DNA of 64,000 bases. Origin: Dorea_A sp016295505 (GTDB lineage Bacteria; Bacillota; Clostridia; Lachnospirales; Lachnospiraceae). Position 1 is the stretch's first letter. Each line of letters starts with the position of its first letter. A program made the position numbers and the translations under genes. Positions 52,637 through 61,588 of the stretch are shown piece after piece. The notes beneath the pieces are model-generated. The model was given only the letters and a program-made list of their open reading frames with translations. It searched no databases and was not told where the DNA came from. The DNA lies in NCBI RefSeq assembly GCF_039832105.1, contig NZ_JBDOHS010000015.1, forward strand, positions 1-64,000, read 5' to 3'.

Positions 52637-54215
52637 AATGCCTCTCTGTTTTCTTCAGGATCTCCAACGCTGTTCTTGTCTTGCCAAGCCCTCCGAAAGT
52701 ACACCGAAGCTCCAGCGGCAGAGAACGCCCGATCTCGTAGATCGCCTGAATCGTCTCATCCAGCGGGATCACTTTATCATATCCGGCAAGGATCATATTG
52801 GCGCTGGAGATTGCATTGCTTCCGCCCATGATATTTTTCCCAAGACAAGGAACCTCCACACGATTACCGACCGGATCACATGCAAGTCCTGTGATGTTCT
52901 GCAGCGCGACAGATGCAGCATCCACACACTGCCAGATGGTGCCGCCCATCATCTGTACGACTGCAGCAGCGGCCATACCAGATCCCGCTCCACATTCCAC
53001 CTGACATCCTCCGACTTCCGCCGAAAATGTCGCCTGCTCCGCAAAAAACACACCGATCAGTCCTGCAACAAACAATCCTTTCATCATCTCTTCCCGGGAA
53101 AGATCCATGGCACGTCCCAGACCGATGATCGTACCGGGAAGACATCCGCAGGAGCCACATGTCGGTGCTGCTACAATCAATCCCATGGAGCTTTTGGTTT
53201 CCATGACGGCGGTAATTGATTTGATGACCATATTAAGCGGAGTACACGGAACCAGCTTCCCTTCCTTCTCTGCCTGGTCTATCTTCTGCGACTGTGCTCC
53301 CAGAATCCTGTCCTGATACTGTGTCCCGTCCAGTCCACCGTCTACTGCATTCTCCATAATCTTCAGTATCTCATTCATCCGGTCAATGACCGCCTCTTTC
53401 GTTGTGCCTCCTCTGCAGCTTTCGTAATATACGCCATACTCCCAGGCTTCCATCGGATGCATATCTGCATATTCCAGAAGTTCTTCCGCCGTAGAATATG
53501 GAACTGCACAGTCTCCACCGGAATGTGTCGGAAGGACCGGTTTCAGGTATATGATATCTGTAACTCCTTCCAGTTCTTTCAGCGCTTTCAACACTTTATC
53601 ATCGATCGCAGAGGCATATTTCATATTGATCAGTAATCTTCCTGATCCACTTTCTTTCAGCGTATAATCACTGTCTCCTGTCAGACTCCTGATTTTCTCC
53701 TCATACTTCTGTTTCTCCGGTTCTTTTCCATCACAGATGACCAGAAGTTCATAGAAGTCCCCACAGATCGTTACCCTGAAATCTTCCAGTTTCTGCATCT
53801 CTATCATTCCACCACCCACAGCGATTGCTTCCCAGTGGCGTACTTTTCCCGTCTCATCCATAATTTCCATCCGGTAATTCCCAGGATGAACTGCTCCATA
53901 GTCAAGGATCCGGTATTCAATATCTATCCCAGCTTCTTTTGCGAGTCTCTCATACTGATCCACATCCGGATCTGAAAGTGGCATATCCATCAATCCACAG
54001 GCGAATCCCATATCCGTTCCATGTCCCGTATGAGAGGCAGCAAGTGATCCATTGATATCAAAATCCACGACCGCTTTTACAATCCTTCCCGGCATTGACT
54101 GCCTCACAAGATTCGCAATCCTGGCTGCTCCCGCTACATGAGAACTGGATGGACCACGCATGACAGGTCCGATTACATCATTAAAAATACTGCATGGAAG
54201 TTTTTCCATCATCAT
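52602..54215 (-). CDS. Iron-sulfur L-serine dehydratase, beta and alpha parts fused
   Basis: Converts L-serine to pyruvate and ammonia. The N-terminal half is the beta domain (FNDVIGPVMRGPSSSHVAGAARIA, ASHTGHGTDMGFACGLM); the C-terminal half is the alpha domain with APTCGSCGCLPG (iron-sulfur cysteines), FSAEVGGCQVECGAGSGMAA and ACDPVGNRVEVPCLGKN. At about 537 residues it is longer than E. coli SdaA (about 454). Three ATG codons in a row start the gene; the second or third is best spaced to GGAGG. Upstream lies the nested hairpin 54247-54396 and then an amino acid permease gene on the same strand. Confidence 0.9.
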   Translation of the reverse strand: MMMEKLPCSIFNDVIGPVMRGPSSSHVAGAARIANLVRQSMPGRIVKAVVDFDINGSLAASHTGHGTDMGFACGLMDMPLSDPDVDQYERLAKEAGIDIEYRILDYGAVHPGNYRMEIMDETGKVRHWEAIAVGGGMIEMQKLEDFRVTICGDFYELLVICDGKEPEKQKYEEKIRSLTGDSDYTLKESGSGRLLINMKYASAIDDKVLKALKELEGVTDIIYLKPVLPTHSGGDCAVPYSTAEELLEYADMHPMEAWEYGVYYESCRGGTTKEAVIDRMNEILKIMENAVDGGLDGTQYQDRILGAQSQKIDQAEKEGKLVPCTPLNMVIKSITAVMETKSSMGLIVAAPTCGSCGCLPGTIIGLGRAMDLSREEMMKGLFVAGLIGVFFAEQATFSAEVGGCQVECGAGSGMAAAAVVQMMGGTIWQCVDAASVALQNITGLACDPVGNRVEVPCLGKNIMGGSNAISSANMILAGYDKVIPLDETIQAIYEIGRSLPLELRCTFGGLGKTRTALEILKKTERHFKEDADCSGCF

Positions 54216-54246
54216 TCTCCTCCATTTCCAAGATCTAAATCATATA

Positions 54247-54396
54247 ATCAGGGATTGCTGTAAACGCATTTGTAACATTCTGATAGGATGCAATTTTTAC
54301 AGGAAAAGCTGAGGTAAGCGACTCAGCATCGAAGCGTTCCTGTAAAAATTGCATATATACAGAAGGATAGTAAAAACATTTACAACAATCCCTGAT
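54247..54396 (-). repeat. Dispersed structured element, copy B, inside a second outer palindrome
   Basis: The core stem TGCAATTTTTACAGGA (54289-54304) pairs perfectly with TCCTGTAAAAATTGCA (54338-54353). The interior 54305-54335 matches copy A (on the other strand) at 29 of 31 positions and forms an inner GCTGAG/CTCAGC hairpin. An outer pair, ATCAGGGATTGCTGTAAA (54247-54264) with TTTACAACAATCCCTGAT (54379-54396, one mismatch), encloses everything. It lies between the permease stop (54402) and the serine dehydratase start, in the same sense relative to the permease as copy A is to the HAD gene. Confidence 0.75.
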
Positions 54397-54401
54397 ATGA
54401 T

Positions 54402-56456
54402 CTAAACCTCTAATCCAGTTGTTTTCTCCCCTTTTTCTTCGGCCTTTCGTCTGCAGATTTCTTCAAAGTCTTCTATCGCATCTTCAGAGCCCATCATCCA
54501 GAGGATGTCACCTGCCTCAATCAATGTTGTAGCAGTCGGAAGTTCAAGAATCTTACTGTAAGGAGTTTTCAGACCTACGATCATGAGATGATAACGATCC
54601 TGAATTCTTGACTCGCGGATCAACATATCACAGAACGTATCGGTCGGCAATACGCGGTACTCAATACAGCTAAGCGGCGACTGTTTCTCTGTATCACCAT
54701 ACCCCATGAAATCTTTCAGTGTTGAAACAGAATATTTTTGTCCAACGTCCTGATAATCGCGGAATCTGTCGAGTGCCTTTGCAACACCGACTGCAAATAC
54801 ACGATCACCGGCATATACATGTGTACTTCCGCCCGGAACAAGAATAATCTCTGTCTTTCTTTCAATCTTAATAATAAATACATTCTGTCTGCGTCCCCAG
54901 TAAAGCTCCGTAAGTGTTTTTCCTGCATACTCTGCCTCTTTCGGAACTACGAAAGACATAACCTTGTAATCGCTCTCGAAGCTGTCCACAAATCCCGGTA
55001 AAGTAATCGTAGAGTTTGATTCTGACATACTTGCAAAGAGGAACGCCGCTCTTGTAAGTGTTGAGTACTGTTTTCTTGCCCTGTAGTCCTTCAGGTACAA
55101 CACTCCGCCGGCGAGCATCCATGCCGCAAAAATGAAGATTGCTCCTCCGCCCATGAATACCGGCTGCCCCGGCACAAACAGAAGAATGAATAATCCAGTC
55201 ATACAGATTGCCGCAAACCATGCCATCGGCAGACCGCCCGGGATCTTATATGGTCTCTTTAATGCAGGCTCTTTCTTTCTGAGAACAATCAGGCAAAACG
55301 CTGTGATCATCCAGCTTGCAACATACCCTGCAGCCGAGAAGCTGGTAAGAGCACCAATTAGACCACTTCCTAAAAACGGTCCGATCAGAGATGCAACCAG
55401 GCTGACCTTCAATGCATTGATCGGTGTTTTATACACCGGGTGCTGCCTTGATAAGCTGAATGGCACAATACTTACTCTTGCCATGGCCATGAGAATCTGT
55501 GAAGATGCCATCATAAATCCGTTCCAGGTCGTAAGGAGACCGCAGACCGCACCGAATAAAATCAGCACATATAAAATATTTCCAATTCCCCCCGGATAGA
55601 GTGAGCGGAACATCAGCGCCGCAGCCGGGTTTGAAAATCTGATAAAATCTTTCCATGGAAGAGCTCCGCCTAACGTAAAAAGAAGTAATGCGTAGAAAAG
55701 ACAGGATAGTACAACTGTGATAACAACCGTTTTTCCTACTCCTTTCGTATCTCCGCCGGCACTTTCAATTCCCTGAGGGATCGTCTCAAATCCTGCAAGG
55801 AAGAATGGTACAGATGCGAGGATAGAAGCCATACCACCGATAAATGAACTGTGGCTTCCCGTTCCTGTATTCTCATAGAACGGCTGAAGGTTTCCAATAT
55901 CAAACTTGATCGCTGCACAGATCATTGCAAGGATACCGGCTCCAACCAAGGCCATACAAAGTACTTTTTGCAATGTTGCAGATGATGCGACACCTTTTTT
56001 GTTAATCGAATAAAGTACAACCGAAATAATTGTTCCCAGAATAATATGACCGATGTAAATATCCGCTCCTGCCAGTGTATATAACGGTGATCCCGCTTTT
56101 AAGATCGGAAAAACAATACTCAGAATATCTACAACGTAGATTGCCTCCCACGGAATAATCGTAATAAACGCTCCGAATGCAGCCCATCCGGAAATAAACG
56201 CAATTCTGTCACCGAACGCACGAAATGCGTACGCCATACCACCACCGGATACCGGAAGCATTGTACACAACTCACAATAACAAAGTGCAATCGGTACCAT
56301 AAGAATCATTGCGACCATATATCCTGCCGCAGCCGGCAGAGGCCCTCCACTACCGTTCATCCAGCTGTTGATTGAAACTGCCCAGCCGACTCCTACAATT
56401 GCGCCGAAACCGATACAGAAAAAATCGATAGCGGATACACCTTTCTTTTTCTCCAT
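54402..56456 (-). CDS. APC-family amino acid permease with two C-terminal RCK_C (TrkA-C) domains
   Basis: About the first 450 residues form a 12-helix APC transporter (VSAIDFFCIGFGAIVGVGWA, then PVSGGGMAYAFRAFGDRIAF). After helix 12 come two soluble TrkA-C/RCK_C-like units: VPKEAEYAGKTLTELYW to VYAGDRVFAVG (about 495-560), and VLPTDTFCDMLIRE to IEAGDILWMMGSED (about 600-675). In other Firmicutes RCK_C domains on transporters bind c-di-AMP, so second-messenger control is likely but inferred. The start at 56456 is favoured by GGGAGG. With serine dehydratase downstream it may import serine or a related amino acid. Confidence 0.85.
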   Translation of the reverse strand: MEKKKGVSAIDFFCIGFGAIVGVGWAVSINSWMNGSGGPLPAAAGYMVAMILMVPIALCYCELCTMLPVSGGGMAYAFRAFGDRIAFISGWAAFGAFITIIPWEAIYVVDILSIVFPILKAGSPLYTLAGADIYIGHIILGTIISVVLYSINKKGVASSATLQKVLCMALVGAGILAMICAAIKFDIGNLQPFYENTGTGSHSSFIGGMASILASVPFFLAGFETIPQGIESAGGDTKGVGKTVVITVVLSCLFYALLLFTLGGALPWKDFIRFSNPAAALMFRSLYPGGIGNILYVLILFGAVCGLLTTWNGFMMASSQILMAMARVSIVPFSLSRQHPVYKTPINALKVSLVASLIGPFLGSGLIGALTSFSAAGYVASWMITAFCLIVLRKKEPALKRPYKIPGGLPMAWFAAICMTGLFILLFVPGQPVFMGGGAIFIFAAWMLAGGVLYLKDYRARKQYSTLTRAAFLFASMSESNSTITLPGFVDSFESDYKVMSFVVPKEAEYAGKTLTELYWGRRQNVFIIKIERKTEIILVPGGSTHVYAGDRVFAVGVAKALDRFRDYQDVGQKYSVSTLKDFMGYGDTEKQSPLSCIEYRVLPTDTFCDMLIRESRIQDRYHLMIVGLKTPYSKILELPTATTLIEAGDILWMMGSEDAIEDFEEICRRKAEEKGEKTTGLEV

Positions 56457-56492
56457 TTCCTCATTTCCTCCCATAACATTTCTTTATTCTTT

Positions 56493-56840
56493 TTAAAAAT
56501 ATTTTCTTGCTGCCCGCGGAATAAATATTGCATACAGAACTGTCGCCACAACAAATGCCACCAGCCCGATCACGATATAGGTTGCCGGAAGTCCGATCAC
56601 GACATCCACCAATTGAATGACTCCATAGATAAGTGCTACGATTCCGAGTATCACTACATATGGGATTACTTCTTTGAGAAATGCTGCTTTGTCCTTACAT
56701 TTTGATGCCTTTGTATCCTTACCAAGCAAAATCTTCTCATCGATCGTCTGTGTCTTCGTCATATGGATACTGGAATATATGCAATATGCTCCACACCCCA
56801 CACCCAAAAGCCCAAAAAGTATGTCCATTGTTCGATCCAT
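56493..56840 (-). CDS. Small membrane protein upstream of the permease
   Basis: 115 residues with three hydrophobic segments: an N-terminal one (ILFGLLGVGCGAYCIYSS), VIPYVVILGIVALIYGVIQL and YIVIGLVAFVVATVLYAIFI. A charged loop (TIDEKILLGKDTKASKCKDK) lies between the first two. I do not recognise the family. AGGAGA precedes the start, and the permease gene follows after 36 bases on the same strand, so it may be an accessory subunit. Confidence 0.72.
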   Translation of the reverse strand: MDRTMDILFGLLGVGCGAYCIYSSIHMTKTQTIDEKILLGKDTKASKCKDKAAFLKEVIPYVVILGIVALIYGVIQLVDVVIGLPATYIVIGLVAFVVATVLYAIFIPRAARKYF

Positions 56841-57082
56841 CGTCTAGTCTCCTTTTATTTCATATTCCTTATTTTCTCACGTAGATTCATTATATCATAT
56901 TCATCTTTGTACATACATCTTTTTATAAAAAACATCTCCAAGATTCTTGCTTCCTATAAGGTAAAAATAGTATCTATGACACTTTAACTCCCCTGCCTCT
57001 CAATCTGAACATAAGAAACTGTACCTTACATCTCTGTTCTGGATACAATCAACTTATCTTATCCCGAACGGAGACTATGCTT

Positions 57083-57295
57083 ATGAACACTATTACAGAA
57101 AAAGAACTTGTAAAGAAACTCAGAGAAAAATACACCAAAAATCCACCTGAAGGTATGACAGCAGGTATGATTAAAAGAATGCGTGACAATGACCTTCTTG
57201 ATATGGATTACTTTTTACATGAAGATGTATTCAATGAGGATGTTGAAGATGGATTTTTATCTTCTAACACGTCTCTTTATTTTATCTGCCCGTAG
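57083..57295 (+). CDS. Small hypothetical protein, about 70 residues
   Basis: Starts MNTITEKELVKKLREKYTKN; the acidic C-terminal half (DLLDMDYFLHEDVFNEDVED) follows a helical basic N-terminal part. No signal or membrane segment. CGGAG stands 9 bases before this ATG and 3 before the one two codons earlier. The last residues (FLSSNTSLYFICP) look unlike the rest, so the end may have been altered. I do not know the family. A CCGCCC/GGGCGG hairpin follows. The 240 bases upstream to the membrane protein gene show no gene. Confidence 0.5.
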   Translation: MNTITEKELVKKLREKYTKNPPEGMTAGMIKRMRDNDLLDMDYFLHEDVFNEDVEDGFLSSNTSLYFICP

Positions 57296-57321
57296 ACCTG
57301 CGGACTTTATCTACAGTCTAA

Positions 57322-57343
57322 AACCGCCCGATTGGGCGGCTTA
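57322..57343 (+). terminator. Small GC-rich hairpin after the 70-residue gene
   Basis: CCGCCC and GGGCGG with a GATT loop, then CTTAAAT. The T run is short, so termination strength is doubtful. Confidence 0.5.
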
Positions 57344-57432
57344 AATACATTAATCATAATGAAACTGAGCTGTTACATATGGTAAGATCAGTCCTTTGAG
57401 ACACTGTGGTTCATATTGGGCAGCATATCGAA

Positions 57433-58033
57433 TCAGGATTTCGTCCAGATACTTATCTTCATCACCTGCCACATAAAGTTTTTTCGAATTTCTCTTTCCT
57501 CCTTAAATTCAGAATGAGAATCTTCTGCCCCTTCCTCATCAAGTGAATATTTATCAAAGATTCCGTCTTCCCCGATAAATACAGACAGGAAGTAATACCG
57601 CTCTGTATCCAACTGAATGTTCAATCTCCATTTTTTCAATAAAACATCATGAAAAACGTAGCGTTCTTCGATTCCTTCTCTTCTCTCTTTCCGGCGAACT
57701 TCTGTATATATGTAAGATCATACTCTAGGTAGTCATTTTTATCCTTAGAAATATTCATTAAAATGCACGGACGTATCACAAAATCACTATGAAAGATATT
57801 TCCTCTCCATTTCACCCAGCAGGAATAAACGAACTTCTCTCTCAGACAATAAAAACACCTTGTCTCTGCAAAGCGATCCAAATCCGGCTTCTTTTATCTC
57901 CTTTGAAATCAGACGATTCTTTTCTTCATCCGAAAAAACATTATCATAAAAATCTTGATTACATACCTTTCGTACCACAACGTGACCATTCCAAATACTT
58001 CAGATCCTCCTGAAAATAACTTCCTAACAACAT
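57433..58033 (-). pseudogene. DUF6273-like protein, fragmented by frameshifts and deletion
   Basis: A start with AGGAGAG reads MLLGSYFQEDLKYLEWSRC and stops. A second frame continues NQDFYDNVFSDEEKNRL and DKVFLLSEREVRLF; a third continues YSCWVKWRGNIFHSDFVIRPCIL, and a fourth piece (MKKWRLNIQLDTERYYFLSV) reaches 57433. The order EW, NQDFYDNVFS, KVFLLS, W-R, VRPxL is that of DUF6273 surface or accessory proteins as I recall them. At least two frame changes, near 57838 and 57980, plus a probable loss of about 20 codons at the latter, make this a decayed gene. Confidence 0.6.
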
Positions 58034-58098
58034 CTTATCTCTCCTCTTCGGTCATGATAATGTATTATAACCTTTCCTGTTAAGATGTGCCATTATTA

Positions 58099-59069
58099 TC
58101 ACGATACCTTACTCATAATCCTGTTTTTATTCTGGCGAATCCTGACATGCTGCGGATAAACATTTTTGTATCTGTATATGCTCAGCATAATACCCATTAA
58201 TCCATAAGAAACAATAAGATAACTTCCTCCTGCAGATAAAAATGGCATAAATGTTGCTGCCGGTGGAAATGCTCCTACATTTTCCAATACATTTATCAGA
58301 AAGCTTACAAGAAATATCATGCCACATCCCATCATCATGCCCAACTGATTCTTCTGCCTCATGGCTGTATGAAAAACAGTAAGAATCAACACAGCTAAAA
58401 TGCAGCATACAAGAATCGCCGCGAGCATTCCATACATAGATAATAAATAGGCCAATATATAATCTGCATTATACGCGGGCAACATTTCCGTTACATCCAC
58501 CCCGCTGTTTCCCGCAAATTTATTTGCTGTCAATATAGAACGCAATGTTGCTGTAAGATAACCGGCATCCCCACTATTAGAAAAAACTGCCTGTATACGT
58601 GCCTTCTGATAGGGTGCGAAAGCATTTCCCCAATACGCCGCAAGAAAAATCACAATCGGCATGACCGTGATCTTGCTAATAATGTATAATCCAAAAAGTA
58701 CAGGAAAAACATGACTGCAATTCCCAGCACGACATGAATCACGTATCTTCCGGAAGCAGACGCATCTCCCTCACCTATATGTCTGGCAATCATGAGATGG
58801 ATCATAATTCCGGCAACACTAAGCAGGATAACCATAACCAGAAGCTTCCATGCAATCTGCGGTTTATGAATACGATCAAGGGAAATCCCCGTTTCGACCG
58901 GATCTCCCATATCTCTGACAGCCTCTTTTTCTGCATCTTCATAATTCATACCGGCGTGAATGTTTGCCTCAATCTGATCTTCAATATGATCCTGCAATTC
59001 CTGTCGGATATAGGGTCGTGCCTTCTTACAGCGAATCTGTTCCAGCAATGTCTTTAAATATTCATCCAT
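58099..59069 (-). pseudogene. FtsW/RodA/SpoVE-type membrane protein with permease prefix domain, internally deleted and frameshifted
   Basis: The N-terminal frame (59069 to 58650) holds MDEYLKTLLEQIRCKKARPY and AGMNYEDAEKEAVRDMGDP, a permease prefix domain, and two membrane helices ending FLDYTLLARSRSCRL stop. The other frame carries on SKITVMPIVIFLAAYWGNA to SYLIVSYGLMGIMLSIYRY, the C-terminal part of a SEDS (FtsW/RodA) protein. The joint near 58650-58680 lacks well over 100 residues of the SEDS core and shifts frame. A full relative of this fused type is around 450 residues. Probably inactive; it was part of a unit with the PadR remnant upstream. Confidence 0.7.
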
Positions 59070-59072
59070 CCA

Positions 59073-59260
59073 TTACACCTCCAATGCAAGAACAATCGAT
59101 ACTGCCGCAGCATACTCTTTCCATTCTTCCGTTTTCTTTTCCAGAAGTGTTCTGCCCTGTTTCGTCAGACTATAATACTTTCTGGTTTTTCCTCCGGCTT
59201 CCTGTTCATATACCACCATCAATCCCTATTACTTTCTCCTGCAACAAGGCTAATATTCAT
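59073..59260 (-). pseudogene. PadR-family regulator remnant
   Basis: An ATG at 59260 opens MNISLVAGESN, a common PadR start, then stops after three more codons. A second frame immediately carries on GLMVVYEQEAGGKTRKYYSL and TKQGRTLLEKKTEEWKEY and ends at 59075, just before the permease-prefix gene. The HTH core (about 50 residues) between the two parts is missing. PadR genes normally stand in front of permease-prefix genes, which fits the order here. Too short for the usual frame listings and certainly inactive. Confidence 0.68.
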
Positions 59261-59323
59261 GAGCTTATTAATGACTAAATATCATTAGCTGTCAAGAGCA
59301 ATAAAAAACTACTTGATTTATAT

Positions 59324-59372
59324 TTGACAAAGAAGCAATTCCGGTTATATACTTTTTTTATTACATCTGTAA
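59324..59372 (+). promoter_or_regulatory. blaI promoter with BlaI/MecI-type operator TTACATCTGTAA
   Basis: TTGACA (59324-59329) and TATACT (59348-59353) are 18 bases apart. The dyad TTACA-TC-TGTAA at 59361-59372 matches the TACAnnTGTA core of BlaI/MecI operators and lies at the predicted transcription start. This supports autorepression of the blaI-blaR1 operon. Confidence 0.72.
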
Positions 59373-59389
59373 GAACAGGAGGAACCAAC

Positions 59390-59776
59390 ATGAGAGAACT
59401 GCCACAAATATCGGAAGCAGAGTTTGAAGTCATGAAAGTCGTATGGAAGTATGCACCAATTAATACAAATGAAATTACAGAAAAGCTGGTCCGGACCACA
59501 AACTGGAGCCCGAAAACAATTCAAACGCTGATCAAACGTCTTGTTTCCAAAAAAGCACTTACTTATGAAAAGCAAAGCCGTGTTTTCGTTTATACACCGT
59601 TAGTAAAAGAAGGCGAATATATCCGCCGGGAAAGCAATACTTTTTTAAAACGCTTTTATGATGGTCATATTACATCTATGCTTGCCTCCTATCTCGAAGA
59701 TGACAAGCTGTCCGAAACGGAAATAGATACCCTCCGCTCCCTTCTTTCCGAAAAGCAAAAAAAGGAGGAAAATTGA
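59390..59776 (+). CDS. blaI: BlaI/MecI-family transcriptional repressor
   Basis: 128 residues: the winged HTH ISEAEFEVMKVVWKYAPINT and NWSPKTIQTLIKRLVSKKALTYEKQSR, then the dimerisation and cleavage region ending LRSLLSEKQKKEEN. In the family the BlaR1 signal leads to cleavage of this repressor and release of its operators. The start at 59390 has AGGAGGAACC upstream; the longer frame covers the operator. Its stop overlaps the GTG start region of blaR1, so the two are coupled. Confidence 0.9.
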   Translation: MRELPQISEAEFEVMKVVWKYAPINTNEITEKLVRTTNWSPKTIQTLIKRLVSKKALTYEKQSRVFVYTPLVKEGEYIRRESNTFLKRFYDGHITSMLASYLEDDKLSETEIDTLRSLLSEKQKKEEN

Positions 59777-59777
59777 T

Positions 59778-61577
59778 GTGCCTGATTTTTTGATACGCTT
59801 TTTCATATCGAACGTATTTATCAGTGGTATTATCGTCCTACTCCTGATTGCTAAAAAAATATTCAAAAACAGCCTGTCAAGTCGAATGCAGTACCATCTA
59901 TGGTTTCTGCTGCCGGGATTATTGGCGGTTCCTTTTGTACCCTTCCCGCTGATCAGATTGCCGGAACTTTTCCCCTGGTTCGACAGATTACAGAATTTTC
60001 CTTCGATTAACGCCGGAACAGAAATGAGCGAAGCGGAAAGTGCAGATCTGATTGGAAATATAAGTTGGATGAATGACTTTGCTGTTTCTGTAAATAGCAG
60101 GACACCATCCATAACCGGATACATATTCCTGGGTATTTGGATAACAGGCAGTCTTATCATGATCCTGTTGATATTAAAATCTTCTCTCCGTCTGCACACA
60201 ATGCAGAAGTCCGCACTCCCCCTTCAGAATCCAGAAGTCCGCAGACTGTATGATTCTTGCAAAAACGAAATGAACATAAAAAAAGAGGTACCTGTCTTCA
60301 GCACCGCATTTTTGAAGTCTCCAGTTTTTGTAGGGTTTTTGCGTCCTCGAATCTATTTGCCGATTCATCTGATCTCCGATTATAAGAAATCTGATATGCG
60401 GTATATGCTGCTGCATGAACTTCAGCATTATAAGCACAAAGATTCCCTCGCCGGCTATCTGATGAATCTTACAGTCGTTATATATTGGTTCAATCCTTTT
60501 GTATGGTACGCACTAAAAGAAATGCATAATGACAGAGAAATTGCCTGTGATACGTCCGTTTTAAATATGCTTGAAGAGGATGATTACAAGGATTATGGCA
60601 ATACACTGATTAACTTTGCCGAAAAAATATTCCTGTCTCCTTTTCCGTTTGCTGCCGGTCTTGGCGGGAACAGGAAGCAGATAAAACGGCGAATTATAAA
60701 TATTGCCTCTTATGAAAAGCCAACATTCATGAAAAGACTAAAAGGTATAACCGCATTTATACTGACTTCCGTGCTTGTGACAGGACTGGCACCTTTCGCT
60801 ACTACTTACGCAGCGGATGGAAGTCATTATCAGCGGAATGCTTCATCAGAAAATATTTCCTACGTAGATCTTTCTTCGTATTTTGACAAATACGAAGGCT
60901 GCTTCGTGTTATACGATCCGAAAAATAACGCCTGGAGCATCCATAATGCGGCTCATGCTTCCCGGCGGGTTTCCCCAGACTCTACCTACAAAATATATGA
61001 TGCACTGTTTGGATTAGAAGAAGGTGTCATCACACCGGATGACTCTCTGATTGCATGGAATGGAAAAATCTATCCGTTTGAAGCATGGAATGCTGATCAG
61101 ACGTTGCAATCTGCAATGAGTGCTTCTGTAAACTGGTATTTCCAGGCAGTAGATGAACAGCTTGGTTCTGCTGTCCTTCATAACTATATTCAAAAAATCG
61201 GATATGGCAACCAAAACATGAACAGTGATTTTTCGACTTATTGGCTGGAGTCTTCCTTAAAGATTTCCCCTGTAGAACAGGTCGAACTTTTAACAAAACT
61301 ACAGAGTAACAGCTTTGGCTTTGCTCCTGAAAACATCAATGCGGTAAAAGATGCTATCTGCCTTTCCACTTCCGCTACCGGAACATTATATGGAAAAACC
61401 GGAACCGGACGTGTGAATGGACGGGATGTGAATGGATGGTTTATTGGCTTCGTTGAAGCACCTGATCATACATACTTTTTTGCCACAAATATCGAAGCTA
61501 ATGATAATGCTACCGGAAGCAATGCTTCAAACATAACTTTGGCTATATTATCCGACATGAATATCTGGATACACTAG
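59778..61577 (+). CDS. blaR1: BlaR1/MecR1-type beta-lactam sensor protease
   Basis: 599 residues, the usual BlaR1 size. The membrane part contains the M56 zinc protease motif LLHELQHYKHKDS (HExxH as HELQH, about residue 213) and FNPFVWYALKEMHNDREIACD (zinc-binding glutamate). After the last helix (FILTSVLVTGLAPF) comes the extracellular penicillin-binding sensor with STYK (about 401), SVN (about 449) and KTG (about 538). All motifs needed for a working sensor are present. The start is GTG with AAAGGAGG upstream; the overlapping ATG is out of frame. No beta-lactamase or PBP gene is next to it. Confidence 0.93.
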   Translation: MPDFLIRFFISNVFISGIIVLLLIAKKIFKNSLSSRMQYHLWFLLPGLLAVPFVPFPLIRLPELFPWFDRLQNFPSINAGTEMSEAESADLIGNISWMNDFAVSVNSRTPSITGYIFLGIWITGSLIMILLILKSSLRLHTMQKSALPLQNPEVRRLYDSCKNEMNIKKEVPVFSTAFLKSPVFVGFLRPRIYLPIHLISDYKKSDMRYMLLHELQHYKHKDSLAGYLMNLTVVIYWFNPFVWYALKEMHNDREIACDTSVLNMLEEDDYKDYGNTLINFAEKIFLSPFPFAAGLGGNRKQIKRRIINIASYEKPTFMKRLKGITAFILTSVLVTGLAPFATTYAADGSHYQRNASSENISYVDLSSYFDKYEGCFVLYDPKNNAWSIHNAAHASRRVSPDSTYKIYDALFGLEEGVITPDDSLIAWNGKIYPFEAWNADQTLQSAMSASVNWYFQAVDEQLGSAVLHNYIQKIGYGNQNMNSDFSTYWLESSLKISPVEQVELLTKLQSNSFGFAPENINAVKDAICLSTSATGTLYGKTGTGRVNGRDVNGWFIGFVEAPDHTYFFATNIEANDNATGSNASNITLAILSDMNIWIH

Positions 61578-61588
61578 AAAATACTCAG

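Noticed and set aside
54247..54396. A riboswitch controlling the serine dehydratase gene
   Set aside because: The structure is nearly pure nested palindrome, and its core also occurs behind an unrelated gene; I see no match to a known riboswitch class. Kept as a repeat element.
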